DNA of 64,000 nt from an uncultured Flavobacteriaceae bacterium (GCA_947503005.1 CANNCA010000002.1:620001-684000), one strand, 5' to 3'. Counted from the first letter of the stretch, positions 1-10,053 are shown. Numbers and translations: made by a program. The notes: generated from the letters alone by a model not told the origin.

Positions 1-929
1 ATATTCAGTTCATGATTCTCGGGATATATAAGCTCCAAGCGCTTTTTGGCATTTTGCAATCCAATACCACTTTTTCCCTGCTCAATATTAATTGCATTTA
101 GTGTTGCCGAATCAATTGTATTAGAACATTGAAATTCTAAGGTATTTTCATTCAATTCTAAATTCACCTGTACACTACTCCTTGCATCTTTTGTTACACT
201 CAAATGTTTAAATGCATTTTCAACAAAAACAATGAGCAACATCGGCGCTATTCGTTGCGTTTGAAAATCACCGTCTTTTTTAAAAGATATATCGGTTTGA
301 TCCTCTAATCGTATTTTTTCCAAAGACATATAGTTCTCTAAGTATTGTACTTCTTTAGCTAGTGACACAAACTTTTCTTTGGTCTCATAAAGGCTGTATC
401 GCAACAAATCGGACAGTTTCAGCATCAAATTGGGCAGTCGGTCTGACTTTACCACGGAAAGCCCATAAAGATTATTCAAAGTATTAAACAGAAAATGCGG
501 ATTCAGTTGGGCTTTGAGCAATTTGAGCTCAGCTTCCTTTTCTTGTTGTCTTCTGAAAAAGCTATCCCTAGAAATTTTTAGAGTTGTACCAAACAGGACG
601 CTTAGTAGCACACCTCCAAAAACATTGTAGAGCATCTTCCAATCAAAACTGATTGAAAAGCTGCTTAGCAATACAACCCCAATTCCCGTAAAGAACAATA
701 TGTTGGCTAAAAAAAGAACACTTCCCAAAGCATATTCTTTTTTAAAAAATAATGGTAATATTTTAAGGTTGTTGATATAGATAGGTGGCATGATAAAACC
801 TATAAAAATCAAAGAGGTCAGCATCCGATTTTCCGCTTGAATTACCATCGTAAAAATCAACAACAGCAATACCCAGATAATGATATTTTGAAGTATTCTG
901 TTATCTACCAAGGTATCGATTCTCGACAT
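1..929 (-). CDS. LytS/YehU-type sensor histidine kinase (3' end cut by window)
   Basis: This is a membrane sensor kinase of the His_kinase family that usually pairs with a LytTR response regulator. About 309 codons are visible, and the frame is still open at base 1. Four hydrophobic segments lie near residues 15-31, 38-52, 70-90 and 98-116. A short coiled linker follows, then the phospho-acceptor motif LNPHFLFNTLNN with His145. The start of the ATPase domain (FVENAFKH) and GIGLQNAKKRLELIYP are also visible. I chose the ATG at 929; the frame stays open upstream and a TTG at 1013 would add 28 residues. The gene is divergent from the ABC exporter at 1146, which it might control. The partner regulator is presumably just outside the window. 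Confidence 0.88.
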   Translation of the reverse strand, partial: MSRIDTLVDNRILQNIIIWVLLLLIFTMVIQAENRMLTSLIFIGFIMPPIYINNLKILPLFFKKEYALGSVLFLANILFFTGIGVVLLSSFSISFDWKMLYNVFGGVLLSVLFGTTLKISRDSFFRRQQEKEAELKLLKAQLNPHFLFNTLNNLYGLSVVKSDRLPNLMLKLSDLLRYSLYETKEKFVSLAKEVQYLENYMSLEKIRLEDQTDISFKKDGDFQTQRIAPMLLIVFVENAFKHLSVTKDARSSVQVNLELNENTLEFQCSNTIDSATLNAINIEQGKSGIGLQNAKKRLELIYPENHELN

Positions 930-1145
930 GCCGTTAAAAGTTATGAATGCTTTCAAAAATAAGTGGATACGTGCGATATCTTCAATTTTTATGATGAAAA
1001 GACTCTTTTTCAATGTGAATGATATGTATTCTATGATATTTGTCGGTTTTTGAGCTCATCATACCAATTTGTCCGTTGGTCATTCTTTTTTTTATGAGTG
1101 CTCTCTTTGATCGAGTTTTGAACCATCAATCTTAAAACAACAGTC

Positions 1146-2009
1146 ATGAAACTGGAAATTCAAAATGTATCCAAGCGATACAGTAAAGAGAAATATGGAT
1201 TACGGGACTTTTCCATAACCCTCGACAAGGGAATTCTAGGCCTTTTAGGACCTAATGGTGCTGGGAAATCAACCCTCCTAAAAATGATAGCCACCGTAAC
1301 CAAACCGACCGATGGAATGTTACTTTTAAACAAAAACAACATTGTAAAAGACCCCAACTATATGCGAAAACAATTGGGTTTTCTGCCTCAGGATTTTGGC
1401 GTCTACCCAAATTTAAACGCAATCGAGTTTTTGAGTTATATCGCGGCGATGAAAGGAGTTGGTGGGTCGAATTTAAAAGCGAGGGTTGAACAATTGCTCG
1501 AAGGACTCAACCTAATAGAATCAGCTCACAAACCTATTGGTACGTATTCTGGGGGTATGAAACAACGTGTTGGCATTGCACAGGCCTTACTGAATCAGCC
1601 CAAAATTGTAATCTTTGATGAGCCAACAGTTGGTCTTGACCCAGAAGAACGTGTACGTTTCAGAAATCTAATATCAGACTTGGCCAATGAAAGTATTGTC
1701 ATCCTATCTTCTCATATCGTATCCGATATCGATACAATTGCCGATACTATTGCGATTATGAAGAATGGAGCACTTATATGTACGGGTAATCCAGAAGAAA
1801 TAATCAAACACATTGAAGGAAAAGTTTATGAAACCACAATCGCCAAGGAAAGCTTATCAGAATTCAAAAACATCCATTTGGTCGTTAGTACTGCACGTAA
1901 GAATGGCGCATTGCTGATTCGATACATTTCCGAAAACGCAGCTCCAAACTCAATTAGTTGCGCTCCTAACTTAGAAGACGCTTATCTCTTCAGAACTAAA
2001 TCCGAATAA
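1146..2009 (+). CDS. ABC transporter ATP-binding protein
   Basis: This is the cytoplasmic ATPase subunit (287 aa) of an ABC-2 type exporter. The sequence shows Walker A GPNGAGKST at 35-43, the Q-loop Gln at about 82, the signature YSGGMKQ at 134-140, Walker B IVIFDEP at 154-160 and a switch His in LSSHIVSD. The extension after residue 215 is typical of the CcmA/NatA-type family. Its stop codon lies two bases before the permease start at 2012, so the two are almost certainly one transcript and one complex. The substrate cannot be read from sequence. The divergent sensor kinase is a possible regulator, as in peptide- or antibiotic-responsive exporters, but that is inference. Confidence 0.92.
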   Translation: MKLEIQNVSKRYSKEKYGLRDFSITLDKGILGLLGPNGAGKSTLLKMIATVTKPTDGMLLLNKNNIVKDPNYMRKQLGFLPQDFGVYPNLNAIEFLSYIAAMKGVGGSNLKARVEQLLEGLNLIESAHKPIGTYSGGMKQRVGIAQALLNQPKIVIFDEPTVGLDPEERVRFRNLISDLANESIVILSSHIVSDIDTIADTIAIMKNGALICTGNPEEIIKHIEGKVYETTIAKESLSEFKNIHLVVSTARKNGALLIRYISENAAPNSISCAPNLEDAYLFRTKSE

Positions 2010-2011
2010 AG

Positions 2012-3565
2012 ATGAATTCCTTCATTACAATCATAAAATACGACTATTTGCAACGTACAAGAAGCTATGGTTTTTTGATAACACTCTGTATCAGCTTGGC
2101 CGTTGGCTATTCTTTCGTTCCAGAGCCGAATGCGAACTACTCCACCATACAAATAGGGGGTTACATAGGAGTTTATAATTCAGCTTGGTTTGGTTATGTC
2201 ACGGCCATTATGACCAGTGTATTTCTTTCGCTAATTGGGTTTTACCTAGTAAACTCCGGAATAAAAACAGATGTAGAAACGAAGGTCGGTCAGATCATGT
2301 CCACCACAGCCATCAAGAACTTAACCTACTTACTCGCCAAAACATGGAGTAACTTTTTAGTTTTGTTGACCATTGCATGTCTTGTTTTTTTGATGAGTGT
2401 ACTCTTATTCTTCTTATACCACGATACTGGATATTCTCTTGAAATTGGGCAATTCATTACGCCCTATCTTCTAATTACCGTTCCGTCGCTATTCCTTGTT
2501 TCCTCTTTAGCCTTGGTCTCAGAGGTCGTATTTGGTCGCTTTTCAGTCCTTCAGAACATCAGTTTCTTTTTTCTGTTCGGTGTATTAATGGTCTATGCCT
2601 TACCTAAAACCAATAGTGGCTTTATGTTGGATGCCTTCGGGAGCAAAATTGTGACACATCAAATGGAAGCAACGGTAAAAGGAATTATCGGCAGCAACGA
2701 AAACATGGGTTTAAACATAGGATATGTGATTGGAAATAGTGAAGAAAATAAAAGGTTTGAATTCAATGGGGTTAATTTCCCCACTCTTTTCATTGTAAGT
2801 CGGATTTTATGGTCGCTTCTGGGGTTGCTATTAGTTGTGAGCATCACTCCTTTCTTTCATCGCTTCGACTTTAGAAAATCACTAAGCCTAAAAAATCCCA
2901 AAGCTATAGAGGTGCCTCCAAAAACTACGAACAGCCTCACGCTTTCCAATTTACCAACAACACAAATTGATTATGGTGTATTAACACTTTTGAAAACAGA
3001 ATTCTTGCTACTCATTCGCAATGGTAAAAAATGGATGTGGTTTCTCAATTTAATGGGTATGGCGTTTCTTGGGTTTCTATCCATGGAAATAGCGCATCAG
3101 CTTGTTTTGCCCATATTATGGTTTCTGCAAGTAAGTCGGTTATCTGAATTAACCAGTAAAGAATTCTCAAATGAGGTACATTATTTTTCATTTTCAAGTT
3201 ACCGACCAATAACGCGCTTGCTCTTTTCACAAATTCTTGCAGCGAGCCTTTTACTAATGGTTTTAGCAACCCCCTTATTAATCCGTTTTGCTTTTGCTGG
3301 GGACTTTATTGCAATGACTTCGGTAATCCTTGGAGCCATAGGTATCGTTCTATTCGCAGCGGTGTTAGGTATGCTCTCAAAGGGGAAAAAACTGTTTGAA
3401 GTCCTTTTCTTTATGATTAGCTACGCGTATATCAATGCTATTCCGTTCTTGGATTATTTTGGAGGAATGAACCATGACTTGCCATATGTGCTTAAAATGA
3501 GCTTTATCGTACTAGGTTTAAGTACAATAGGTTTGTTGACACGCAAATATCAATTGCGGCAATAG
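2012..3565 (+). CDS. ABC-2 type transporter permease
   Basis: This 517-residue polytopic membrane protein has about twelve hydrophobic segments in two halves, separated by a soluble stretch near residues 200-250 and another near 290-330. It follows the ATPase gene with a two-base gap and is its membrane partner. The double-length layout suggests a full permease rather than a half-size one. No substrate-specific motif is visible. The next gene (DoxX-like) starts 47 bases downstream on the same strand and may be co-transcribed. Confidence 0.85.
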   Translation: MNSFITIIKYDYLQRTRSYGFLITLCISLAVGYSFVPEPNANYSTIQIGGYIGVYNSAWFGYVTAIMTSVFLSLIGFYLVNSGIKTDVETKVGQIMSTTAIKNLTYLLAKTWSNFLVLLTIACLVFLMSVLLFFLYHDTGYSLEIGQFITPYLLITVPSLFLVSSLALVSEVVFGRFSVLQNISFFFLFGVLMVYALPKTNSGFMLDAFGSKIVTHQMEATVKGIIGSNENMGLNIGYVIGNSEENKRFEFNGVNFPTLFIVSRILWSLLGLLLVVSITPFFHRFDFRKSLSLKNPKAIEVPPKTTNSLTLSNLPTTQIDYGVLTLLKTEFLLLIRNGKKWMWFLNLMGMAFLGFLSMEIAHQLVLPILWFLQVSRLSELTSKEFSNEVHYFSFSSYRPITRLLFSQILAASLLLMVLATPLLIRFAFAGDFIAMTSVILGAIGIVLFAAVLGMLSKGKKLFEVLFFMISYAYINAIPFLDYFGGMNHDLPYVLKMSFIVLGLSTIGLLTRKYQLRQ

Positions 3566-3611
3566 CGTTGCACGAATTTTGCGTATACTCGCAGAAGAAA
3601 ATGAGAACTAA

Positions 3612-3983
3612 ATGAAAATCGTCTGGAAAGTAGCAAATGTTCTTTTGGCACTATTTTTAATCTATGCAGGGATACAGCATTTCTTAAAGCCTGCATTTTA
3701 TGAACCTTTTGTGCCTAGTTTCCTTCCTGGCAAGACGGCAATAGTCTATACCTCGGGAGTCATAGAAATAGTTTTGGGCGTGCTGCTTTTGATACCAAAG
3801 TATACCAAATTAGCGGCAACGGGAATTATACTGTTGATGTTGATTTTCTTACCTATTCATATTTCAGATGTCTTTTCCGATACTCCCGCCATAGGAAGCC
3901 ATGAGGCGGCTTTAATTAGGCTACCCTTTCAATTTATCTTTATGTTGTGGGCTTATGCTATTCGTAGATTTTGCGGTAGTTAA
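3612..3983 (+). CDS. DoxX-like small membrane protein
   Basis: This 123-residue protein has four predicted membrane spans. The pattern AGIQHFLKPAFYEPFVPSFLPG near residues 20-41, followed by G-x-x-E-I-x-L-G-x-x-L, is typical of the DoxX/MauE-like family. The family is linked to redox balance and quinone or thiol chemistry, but the role of this member is unknown. Its stop codon overlaps the stop codon of the convergent EamA gene (3980-3983), and I see no terminator hairpin between them. Confidence 0.8.
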   Translation: MKIVWKVANVLLALFLIYAGIQHFLKPAFYEPFVPSFLPGKTAIVYTSGVIEIVLGVLLLIPKYTKLAATGIILLMLIFLPIHISDVFSDTPAIGSHEAALIRLPFQFIFMLWAYAIRRFCGS

Positions 3984-4924
3984 GGTGATTTTGACTTGGA
4001 AGCCATCTTGCCGGAAAATCGAGAGAGCAACACCAATTTCTTTCGCGTATTTATAAAGTATACGCCTGTCAGAAGAATTACAGCTGCGATTATAGATTGC
4101 AAAGTAATCTGTTCGTCTAAAAAGTACCATCCCAATAGTAATGCAATAATCGGATTCACATAAGTCGAGGTAGCCACTTTTTCAGGAGACACAACTTTTA
4201 AAAGGTAATTGAATGAGGTAAAGGCCACAATACTACCAAATACAATCAGTAATACCATGGTCAATTGTACAGAAGGACTCCATTCTAGAGGTGAAGACCA
4301 TGTTTCTCCGAATAAAATACTTGCTATGAACAACATAATACCTCCTGTTAACATTTGATAACCTGTATTCACAAAATAATTTTTAGGTAAATCGGCCCTG
4401 CCGACAAACAAACTGCCATAGCCCCAACTGATCATGCAGACAAAAATCATAACCATTCCGATAATTGAATTCTCTTTACTCAAAACTTCCTTTTGGCTTA
4501 CCAATAAATAAATTCCTATAATTCCGAGAATTACACCCACAATGGACATAGGCTGTATTTTTTTGCCCTGTAATATTCGCATTAAAATCAAGACCAATAA
4601 AGGCTGTGCGGATATTTCCAAAGCTGCGAAGCCGCTATCTACATATTTTAATGCCCACACCACTACTCCATTCCCAAAAGTTAGAAATAAGAAACCGGCA
4701 ATGATGGTATTCAAAAGCTGTTTTTTACTGATAGCGATTGAAATCCCTAAAAACTTACAGAGTATAAATATGAAGATGCCGGCCGTAACAAAACGTACTG
4801 CGGCCAGCATAAAAGGAGGTAATTCGGCTACGGCTATCTTATTCAAGAGATAGGTAGATCCCCAAATTACGTAGATGGAAAAAAAAGCCAGGATAATAAG
4901 TGTCGTGTTATTCGATTTGCTCAT
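3980..4924 (-). CDS. EamA/DMT-superfamily transporter
   Basis: This 314-residue inner-membrane protein has ten predicted spans arranged as two EamA repeats. The start FFSIYVIWGSTYLLNKIAV and the repeat in the second half are typical of drug/metabolite transporters. The N-terminal W-G-S-T-Y motif places it with the RhaT/YdcZ-like permeases. These usually export amino acids or small metabolites, but the substrate is not evident. A basic cytoplasmic tail ends the protein. It starts six bases downstream of the carboxypeptidase gene at 4931, so the two are probably co-transcribed. Confidence 0.88.
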   Translation of the reverse strand: MSKSNNTTLIILAFFSIYVIWGSTYLLNKIAVAELPPFMLAAVRFVTAGIFIFILCKFLGISIAISKKQLLNTIIAGFLFLTFGNGVVVWALKYVDSGFAALEISAQPLLVLILMRILQGKKIQPMSIVGVILGIIGIYLLVSQKEVLSKENSIIGMVMIFVCMISWGYGSLFVGRADLPKNYFVNTGYQMLTGGIMLFIASILFGETWSSPLEWSPSVQLTMVLLIVFGSIVAFTSFNYLLKVVSPEKVATSTYVNPIIALLLGWYFLDEQITLQSIIAAVILLTGVYFINTRKKLVLLSRFSGKMASKSKSP

Positions 4925-4930
4925 GAAGCC

Positions 4931-6157
4931 TTATTCTTCAAGTAATAGCTCCATCATTGCCCGAGCGGACTCGACCCCCTTTTTCTTGATAAACTCACGA
5001 GGCGTTTTATCCCCTATTTCATAGGTAATTCCTGTAGCGCCAAATTGTTGGTTATACCAGCCGCTTGAAGTTGGTCTGCTTATTTTTCCAGGGCTCTCAT
5101 TAATATCTTCTAGGCCTGTTGCTACTCGTACCTTTTCAAGCCATGCCTTTGTGAATTCAGGAATTTTTCGAGCTACACTTTCATCTGGAGTATAATAGAC
5201 ATCATTGAAAGTACTATGAAAATCAAGTCCCAGAACCACATCGTTTTTGGCAAGTGCTGTCTCACGAACCATATGTGTGGTAACCTGACGCACTTCGGGT
5301 TGATGATATTCTGCCCAATCCCTGTTCAAGTCGACACCACCAGTATTATGGCGATAGTGCCCCAAATCAACCCCATCAGGATTCATCAATGGGTATACCA
5401 TCACGCGGTACCTATCTAAAAATCCATTGACAGTACCTTCTTCCACAATCGTTTCCACAAAAGCTTTCATACACATGAATCCGGTTACTTCAGGAGGATG
5501 TTGTCTACTGATTATCATTATTGTAGGTCTCTTGGAATAATCTTTTCCTTTAAATATATTGAGATGGTATAGATCTCTTCCCAAAGCACTTTTTCCGGCA
5601 GTACTTTGACTTACTTCTGGCTTTTGAGCCATTTTATCGACCCATGCTCCTACCCTTTTATGGTCTTGAATTTCTTGAGCGGCCACCCATAAAGTGTCTT
5701 TTCCGACTTTTAAACGAATTGTTGCCGCTGTACTGTCTTGATTCAACTGTAACAGTGTAGAATCAAGTTGAGTCCAGCCCTCTCCATCTTTACTTAATTT
5801 TGGGGTATACCGATGTTTTGCTCCGTTAGAATAATCCAGTTTTACATAAACCTTACGTTCCGTTTCAGACCATAACTTAAAAGCATACCATGGGCTTGGA
5901 TTGATAGGAAAGTTTTCAGGCCAAATTCTTGCGATATAGGTGGAATCATTTTCTTGGAGGAATTTGTTCAACCTCGCAGCAGGAAAATCATTGCTTGCCA
6001 TCAAACCTCCCAAAGAATACGTTTTTTTCTGTTGTTGTTGAATGGGTCTCGTAGTTGTATCGACTGGAATCGGATAGCTATGTTTGTCTGCCACCAACAA
6101 GCTGCCACCCTTACATGAAAATAGAAGTAAAAAAAGGGAAAAGACAACAATTCGCAT
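4931..6157 (-). CDS. M14-family zinc carboxypeptidase lipoprotein
   Basis: This is a cell-envelope metallopeptidase of the M14 carboxypeptidase family, 408 aa. The signal sequence ends in a lipobox with Cys15. An N-terminal immunoglobulin-like region (about 50-165) precedes the catalytic domain. Zinc ligands are visible as HPPE (His220, Glu223) and His314 in LDFHS. The substrate-binding NRD is at 278-280, and the likely catalytic Glu is in TYEIGDKTP (Glu380). This layout resembles the AGBL/cytosolic-carboxypeptidase-like bacterial branch. The product may trim peptides or cell-wall fragments; the specificity is not known. A second, different M14 enzyme lies at 30222. Confidence 0.88.
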   Translation of the reverse strand: MRIVVFSLFLLLFSCKGGSLLVADKHSYPIPVDTTTRPIQQQQKKTYSLGGLMASNDFPAARLNKFLQENDSTYIARIWPENFPINPSPWYAFKLWSETERKVYVKLDYSNGAKHRYTPKLSKDGEGWTQLDSTLLQLNQDSTAATIRLKVGKDTLWVAAQEIQDHKRVGAWVDKMAQKPEVSQSTAGKSALGRDLYHLNIFKGKDYSKRPTIMIISRQHPPEVTGFMCMKAFVETIVEEGTVNGFLDRYRVMVYPLMNPDGVDLGHYRHNTGGVDLNRDWAEYHQPEVRQVTTHMVRETALAKNDVVLGLDFHSTFNDVYYTPDESVARKIPEFTKAWLEKVRVATGLEDINESPGKISRPTSSGWYNQQFGATGITYEIGDKTPREFIKKKGVESARAMMELLLEE

Positions 6158-6231
6158 AGGTTGGATTTAGAAGGATGAAAAATACTAAAAATAAGCTAGA
6201 GTACACTTACCTTTGATTTCATCTTATATCC

Positions 6232-7086
6232 ATGCATCCAAAAAATTTACATCATAAGCCGTACGATTTTAAGAGCCTTATCAGCGCACATCCTGAATTG
6301 GAACCATTTGTTCTTACCAACACTTTTGATGTTCAAACTATTGACTTTTCGCAGCCCAAAGCAGTTTTGGCATTGAACAAGGCGATTCTTAAAAGTGATT
6401 ATGGATTGTTAGATTGGAATATTCCAGAAGGCTATTTATGTCCTCCTATACCAGGAAGAGCAGACTACATTCATCATATTGCCTATTTACTACACGAGAA
6501 CGGACATAAAAATGAAATCAAAGGATTAGACATAGGAATGGGCGCTAATTGCATATACCCAATTTTGGGCACTCAAATATATGGCTGGCAGATGGTTGGG
6601 TGTGATATAGATTCAAATGCGGTAGAGGCTGCAAATGCATCTATAACTTCTAATCCAAAGCAATTGAAAACTGTTGAGATTCGGCATCAAAAAGACAATG
6701 CTAATTTGTTCGATGGAATTATTAAACCAGAGGAATATTTTCAATTTACGATGTGCAATCCTCCTTTTTATACTTCGAGAGAAAATGCAGAACGTGAAAC
6801 GAAACGCAAGCAAAAGAACTTAGCGTATTCACCTAACGGCAAACGCAATTTTGGTGGACAAGCCAATGAACTCTGGTGTAACGGTGGTGAAGCGCTGTTC
6901 ATTAAACGGATGATCAAACAAAGCGTACTTTTCAAGAAGCAGGTTGGCATTTTTACTTGCTTGGTTTCTCGGAGCGAACATCTTCCCAAAATTGAAAAAC
7001 AGCTTTCCAAAATGAACGCAGATTACAAAATCGTCCACATGAAACAGGGAAACAAAAAAAGTCGCATTGTGGCTTGGAAGTTTTAA
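6232..7086 (+). CDS. rlmF: 23S rRNA (adenine-N6)-methyltransferase RlmF
   Basis: The enzyme methylates A1618 (E. coli numbering) of 23S rRNA using S-adenosylmethionine. The protein is 284 aa, the normal length for RlmF. The SAM-binding motif I is LDIGMGANCIYP (99-110), and the adenine-N6 catalytic motif is NPPF (176-179). The family-typical start HPKNLHHKPYDF and the stretch WCNGGEALF are present. It is divergent from the carboxypeptidase gene and convergent with the helicase at 7102, with 15 bases between the stop codons. Confidence 0.95.
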   Translation: MHPKNLHHKPYDFKSLISAHPELEPFVLTNTFDVQTIDFSQPKAVLALNKAILKSDYGLLDWNIPEGYLCPPIPGRADYIHHIAYLLHENGHKNEIKGLDIGMGANCIYPILGTQIYGWQMVGCDIDSNAVEAANASITSNPKQLKTVEIRHQKDNANLFDGIIKPEEYFQFTMCNPPFYTSRENAERETKRKQKNLAYSPNGKRNFGGQANELWCNGGEALFIKRMIKQSVLFKKQVGIFTCLVSRSEHLPKIEKQLSKMNADYKIVHMKQGNKKSRIVAWKF

Positions 7087-7101
7087 GGGATATGTAGTCA
7101 A

Positions 7102-8454
7102 CTACTTTCGCTTATTGCGTTTGTTATAGTTTTTATCGCCTTTTGTCTTAGCCTTTTTGTATTTCTTGGCAATAATTCGTTTATAAGACCCACCTTGATT
7201 GATTCGTTTGTTTTTTTCCTTCTTTTCATGAAAGCCAGGTCCGGCCAAATCTTCTTCCCTCTTGATGGGATTGTCAGCTTCAACGACCTTGGGCGTTTCT
7301 GCTTGAGTCAGTCGAGTAGAAACTTCAACAACAGGTGGAAACTCCAATATGGGAATTTTAATCCCCATCAACTCCTCAATAGCCTCTTTGGCTAGAATCT
7401 CTTTTTCGGTAAAGAACAAAAGTGAACTTCCCTTGGCTTCCGCCCTACCTGTTCTTCCTATTCGGTGCATGTAGTTTTCCGGATAAGATGGTGTATCGAA
7501 GTTGATAACATGCGAGATTTCATTTAAATCCAAGCCGCGCGCCATAACATCGGTAGTGACCAAAATTCGATTGCTTCCTTCATCGAACTGTCGAATTGAA
7601 CGGAGTCTATGATTCTGGGTTTTATTCGAATGTATTAAGCAGATCTCGCTACTATAGAACTCCTCCAAAACCTCGAACAAGCGATCCGCATCTTTTTTGT
7701 TCGAGACAAATACCAAAACCTTGTTAAACAAATCATTATCCTTCAATAACTCTACTAAAAGATTAGCTTTAGTGTAAAAATTGGGAACGGAATAACTGGC
7801 TTGATAAATATTATCCAAAGGAGTTCCGCTTACGGCCACTGTAACATTTTCGGGAGTGATGAAATAATCATGAATCAGTTTGTTCACTTCATCGGTCATG
7901 GTTGCTGAGAACATAATATTCTGGCGTCTTGCAGGAAGTAGATCCATAATATTATTCAACTGGAATCGAAAGCCCAAATCAAGCATCACATCGACTTCAT
8001 CAATGACAAGTTTCTTCACAGTTTTTAGTCGTAGTGCTTTGCTCAATGCCAAATCATAAAGTCGCCCTGGGGTTGCAACAATGATATCCGCTCCCTCAGA
8101 TAGTTCTTCTTTTTGGCGGTTCATATTGGTACCTCCATAAACACCAACTACCTTTATCGAGGAGTATTTTCCGAATTTTTCAATTTCTTCAACAACTTGT
8201 ACGACCAATTCCCTTGTTGGCACTAAAACCAATACACGCGGGTGTTTTTCTTTAGAAAAGGGAAGCATCTGAAGTAACGGCAGCATATAGGCGAACGTCT
8301 TACCGGTACCTGTTTGGGCAATGCCCACCATATCCCTTCCCGAAAGTATTACCGGAAAAGATTTTTCTTGAATAGGTCTTGGACCCGCAAAACCCAAGTT
8401 GGCTATCGCATTGCGAAGAGGTGTGGAAATCTTAAAATCGTCGAACGTTGCCAT
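7102..8454 (-). CDS. DEAD-box family ATP-dependent RNA helicase
   Basis: This is an RNA helicase of the RhlE/DbpA-like group, 450 aa from the ATG at 8454. A TTG 18 bases upstream would also be in frame, but the family starts with a Q-motif just after this ATG. The motifs are in order: Q-motif, AQTGTGKT (46-53), PTREL, TPGR, DEVD (152-155, in place of canonical DEAD), SAT (183-185), ARGLD and HRIGRTGRA. The last 60 residues are strongly basic and probably bind RNA. Ribosome assembly or cold adaptation is likely. It lies just downstream of the RadD-like helicase at 8500. Confidence 0.92.
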   Translation of the reverse strand: MATFDDFKISTPLRNAIANLGFAGPRPIQEKSFPVILSGRDMVGIAQTGTGKTFAYMLPLLQMLPFSKEKHPRVLVLVPTRELVVQVVEEIEKFGKYSSIKVVGVYGGTNMNRQKEELSEGADIIVATPGRLYDLALSKALRLKTVKKLVIDEVDVMLDLGFRFQLNNIMDLLPARRQNIMFSATMTDEVNKLIHDYFITPENVTVAVSGTPLDNIYQASYSVPNFYTKANLLVELLKDNDLFNKVLVFVSNKKDADRLFEVLEEFYSSEICLIHSNKTQNHRLRSIRQFDEGSNRILVTTDVMARGLDLNEISHVINFDTPSYPENYMHRIGRTGRAEAKGSSLLFFTEKEILAKEAIEELMGIKIPILEFPPVVEVSTRLTQAETPKVVEADNPIKREEDLAGPGFHEKKEKNKRINQGGSYKRIIAKKYKKAKTKGDKNYNKRNKRK

Positions 8455-8499
8455 AAACACTCTTTTGGCCAAAGGTATGGCGTATTCTTGTTATACTAT

Positions 8500-10053
8500 T
8501 TATTCTTCAGGCGGATGGCCGTGAATTTGTTCGAATACTTCATCGAAGTTCTGCCGCAGATACGCATTGAGTTTCTTTTTGTAATCGTCTTTTAACCAAT
8601 GTAGAAAATTACCGGTGCTGCGGCTGATGCATTTAGCGTACAATAAGATACGTTGGTCTATATCATCTTTCAATAGTTTGGCCAACGCGAGTGCATCGTA
8701 CACATCTTCGCTATTTTCGATGCAGATTTTTGCATGCTGCGCTATGGAGCGCTCCAAAACAACTTTTGAAGACTCTCCATTGCCGGTAGCAGTACGATAC
8801 ACATCCTTAATATTGAAATAAAGGTCTTCAGATTTTGAAAATTCCTCCCGTATCTCCTCGGGCATCTCATGTTTGAAGTGATCCTCTATGGTTTCGTCAT
8901 CTTGAATTCGATCCATATAAAAATTAGGAGACTTAAAAATGGTCTGCCAATCCAAATCGGCACCCCATGGACCAAATCGATACATATTGTTACCTAAATC
9001 GATAACGGTGAACCTCGATTTGTTGTTCAGTATACGTGAACCACGCCCTATCATTTGGTAATATAACGTCAAGGACTTCGTAGCCCTGTTCAGAATAATG
9101 GTATCTATGGTGGGCTCATCAAAACCTGTGGTCAAAATACTGACCGAGGTTAAAATAGCATTAGGTGTTTCCCTGAACCATTTTAAAATCTGTTTACGCT
9201 GTTTTTTTGTTGCAGTATTGTCCAAATGCATGACGGGTAAGCCAACGGCATTGAAGGTATGATAAACATTTATTGATGTATTGATACCATTGTTGAAAAT
9301 CAAGGTTTTTTTGTCTTTTGAATGCTTCTCGTAGGCCTTCAACAACTTTTCGAGCATCACCGGACTGGAATACAGGTCCTCGGATGATTTTACCGTGTAA
9401 TCTCCGTTAGAACCCACTTCTAGTGAAGTCAAGGCCATATCATATTGAAAAACTTCAGCCTGAGCCAAGAAATCGTTTTCGATAAGTGCTTCAATGGTTT
9501 CGCCTACGATCAGCTCTTGATAATTATCTTTCATCGGCAGCTCCTTGTTCGAGCTTAAGGGTGTTGCAGTAACTCCAAGAATAAACGATTTTTCGAAAAA
9601 CTTAAAAAGTTTCGTGAACGAGTTATAATGTGCTTCATCAATAATGACCAAACCTACATCGGAAATATCAAGTTTATCATCATTCAAACGATTGTTCAAG
9701 GTTTCGACCATGGCGACGTAACAGCTATATTCCGCTTGATCATCCAAATCTGCCTTGGCATCAACCACTTTATTGGTAACACCAAATTCAGTGAGCATGG
9801 CAGACGTTTGACGGCACAATTCTATACGATGCGTCATCACCAATACTTTTTTTGAATGGTTTTTCAGGTATTGACGCACCATTTCAGAGAAAATTACCGT
9901 TTTTCCTCCACCTGTAGGCAATTGATAAAGTAAGTGGTAGTCATCAGGAGCAGTATCGAATTTTTCAAAAATTCTGTGGATAGCGCCCTGTTGGTAGCTA
10001 TAGAGTTCTTTATCCGATTTTCTCTCTTGTAATCCGATTTCAACCTCCATCAT
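8500..10053 (-). CDS. RadD-like superfamily II helicase (copy 1)
   Basis: This 517-residue DEAD/DEAH helicase belongs to the group that includes type III restriction Res-like and RadD/YejH proteins. It has Walker A LPTGGGKT (45-52), DEAH (139-142), TATP near 162, a helicase C domain with FNNGIN and TTGFDEP, and motif VI QMIGRGSR. A helical C-terminal domain follows. RadD proteins act in double-strand-break repair and interact with SSB, but no such role has been shown here. A close paralogue lies at 49883-51394. No methylase or nuclease gene is adjacent, so restriction is unlikely. Confidence 0.9.
   Translation of the reverse strand: MMEVEIGLQERKSDKELYSYQQGAIHRIFEKFDTAPDDYHLLYQLPTGGGKTVIFSEMVRQYLKNHSKKVLVMTHRIELCRQTSAMLTEFGVTNKVVDAKADLDDQAEYSCYVAMVETLNNRLNDDKLDISDVGLVIIDEAHYNSFTKLFKFFEKSFILGVTATPLSSNKELPMKDNYQELIVGETIEALIENDFLAQAEVFQYDMALTSLEVGSNGDYTVKSSEDLYSSPVMLEKLLKAYEKHSKDKKTLIFNNGINTSINVYHTFNAVGLPVMHLDNTATKKQRKQILKWFRETPNAILTSVSILTTGFDEPTIDTIILNRATKSLTLYYQMIGRGSRILNNKSRFTVIDLGNNMYRFGPWGADLDWQTIFKSPNFYMDRIQDDETIEDHFKHEMPEEIREEFSKSEDLYFNIKDVYRTATGNGESSKVVLERSIAQHAKICIENSEDVYDALALAKLLKDDIDQRILLYAKCISRSTGNFLHWLKDDYKKKLNAYLRQNFDEVFEQIHGHPPEE

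Noticed and set aside
8500-10053. Type III restriction enzyme
   Set aside because: No methylase or nuclease gene nearby and the length fits RadD-like helicases.
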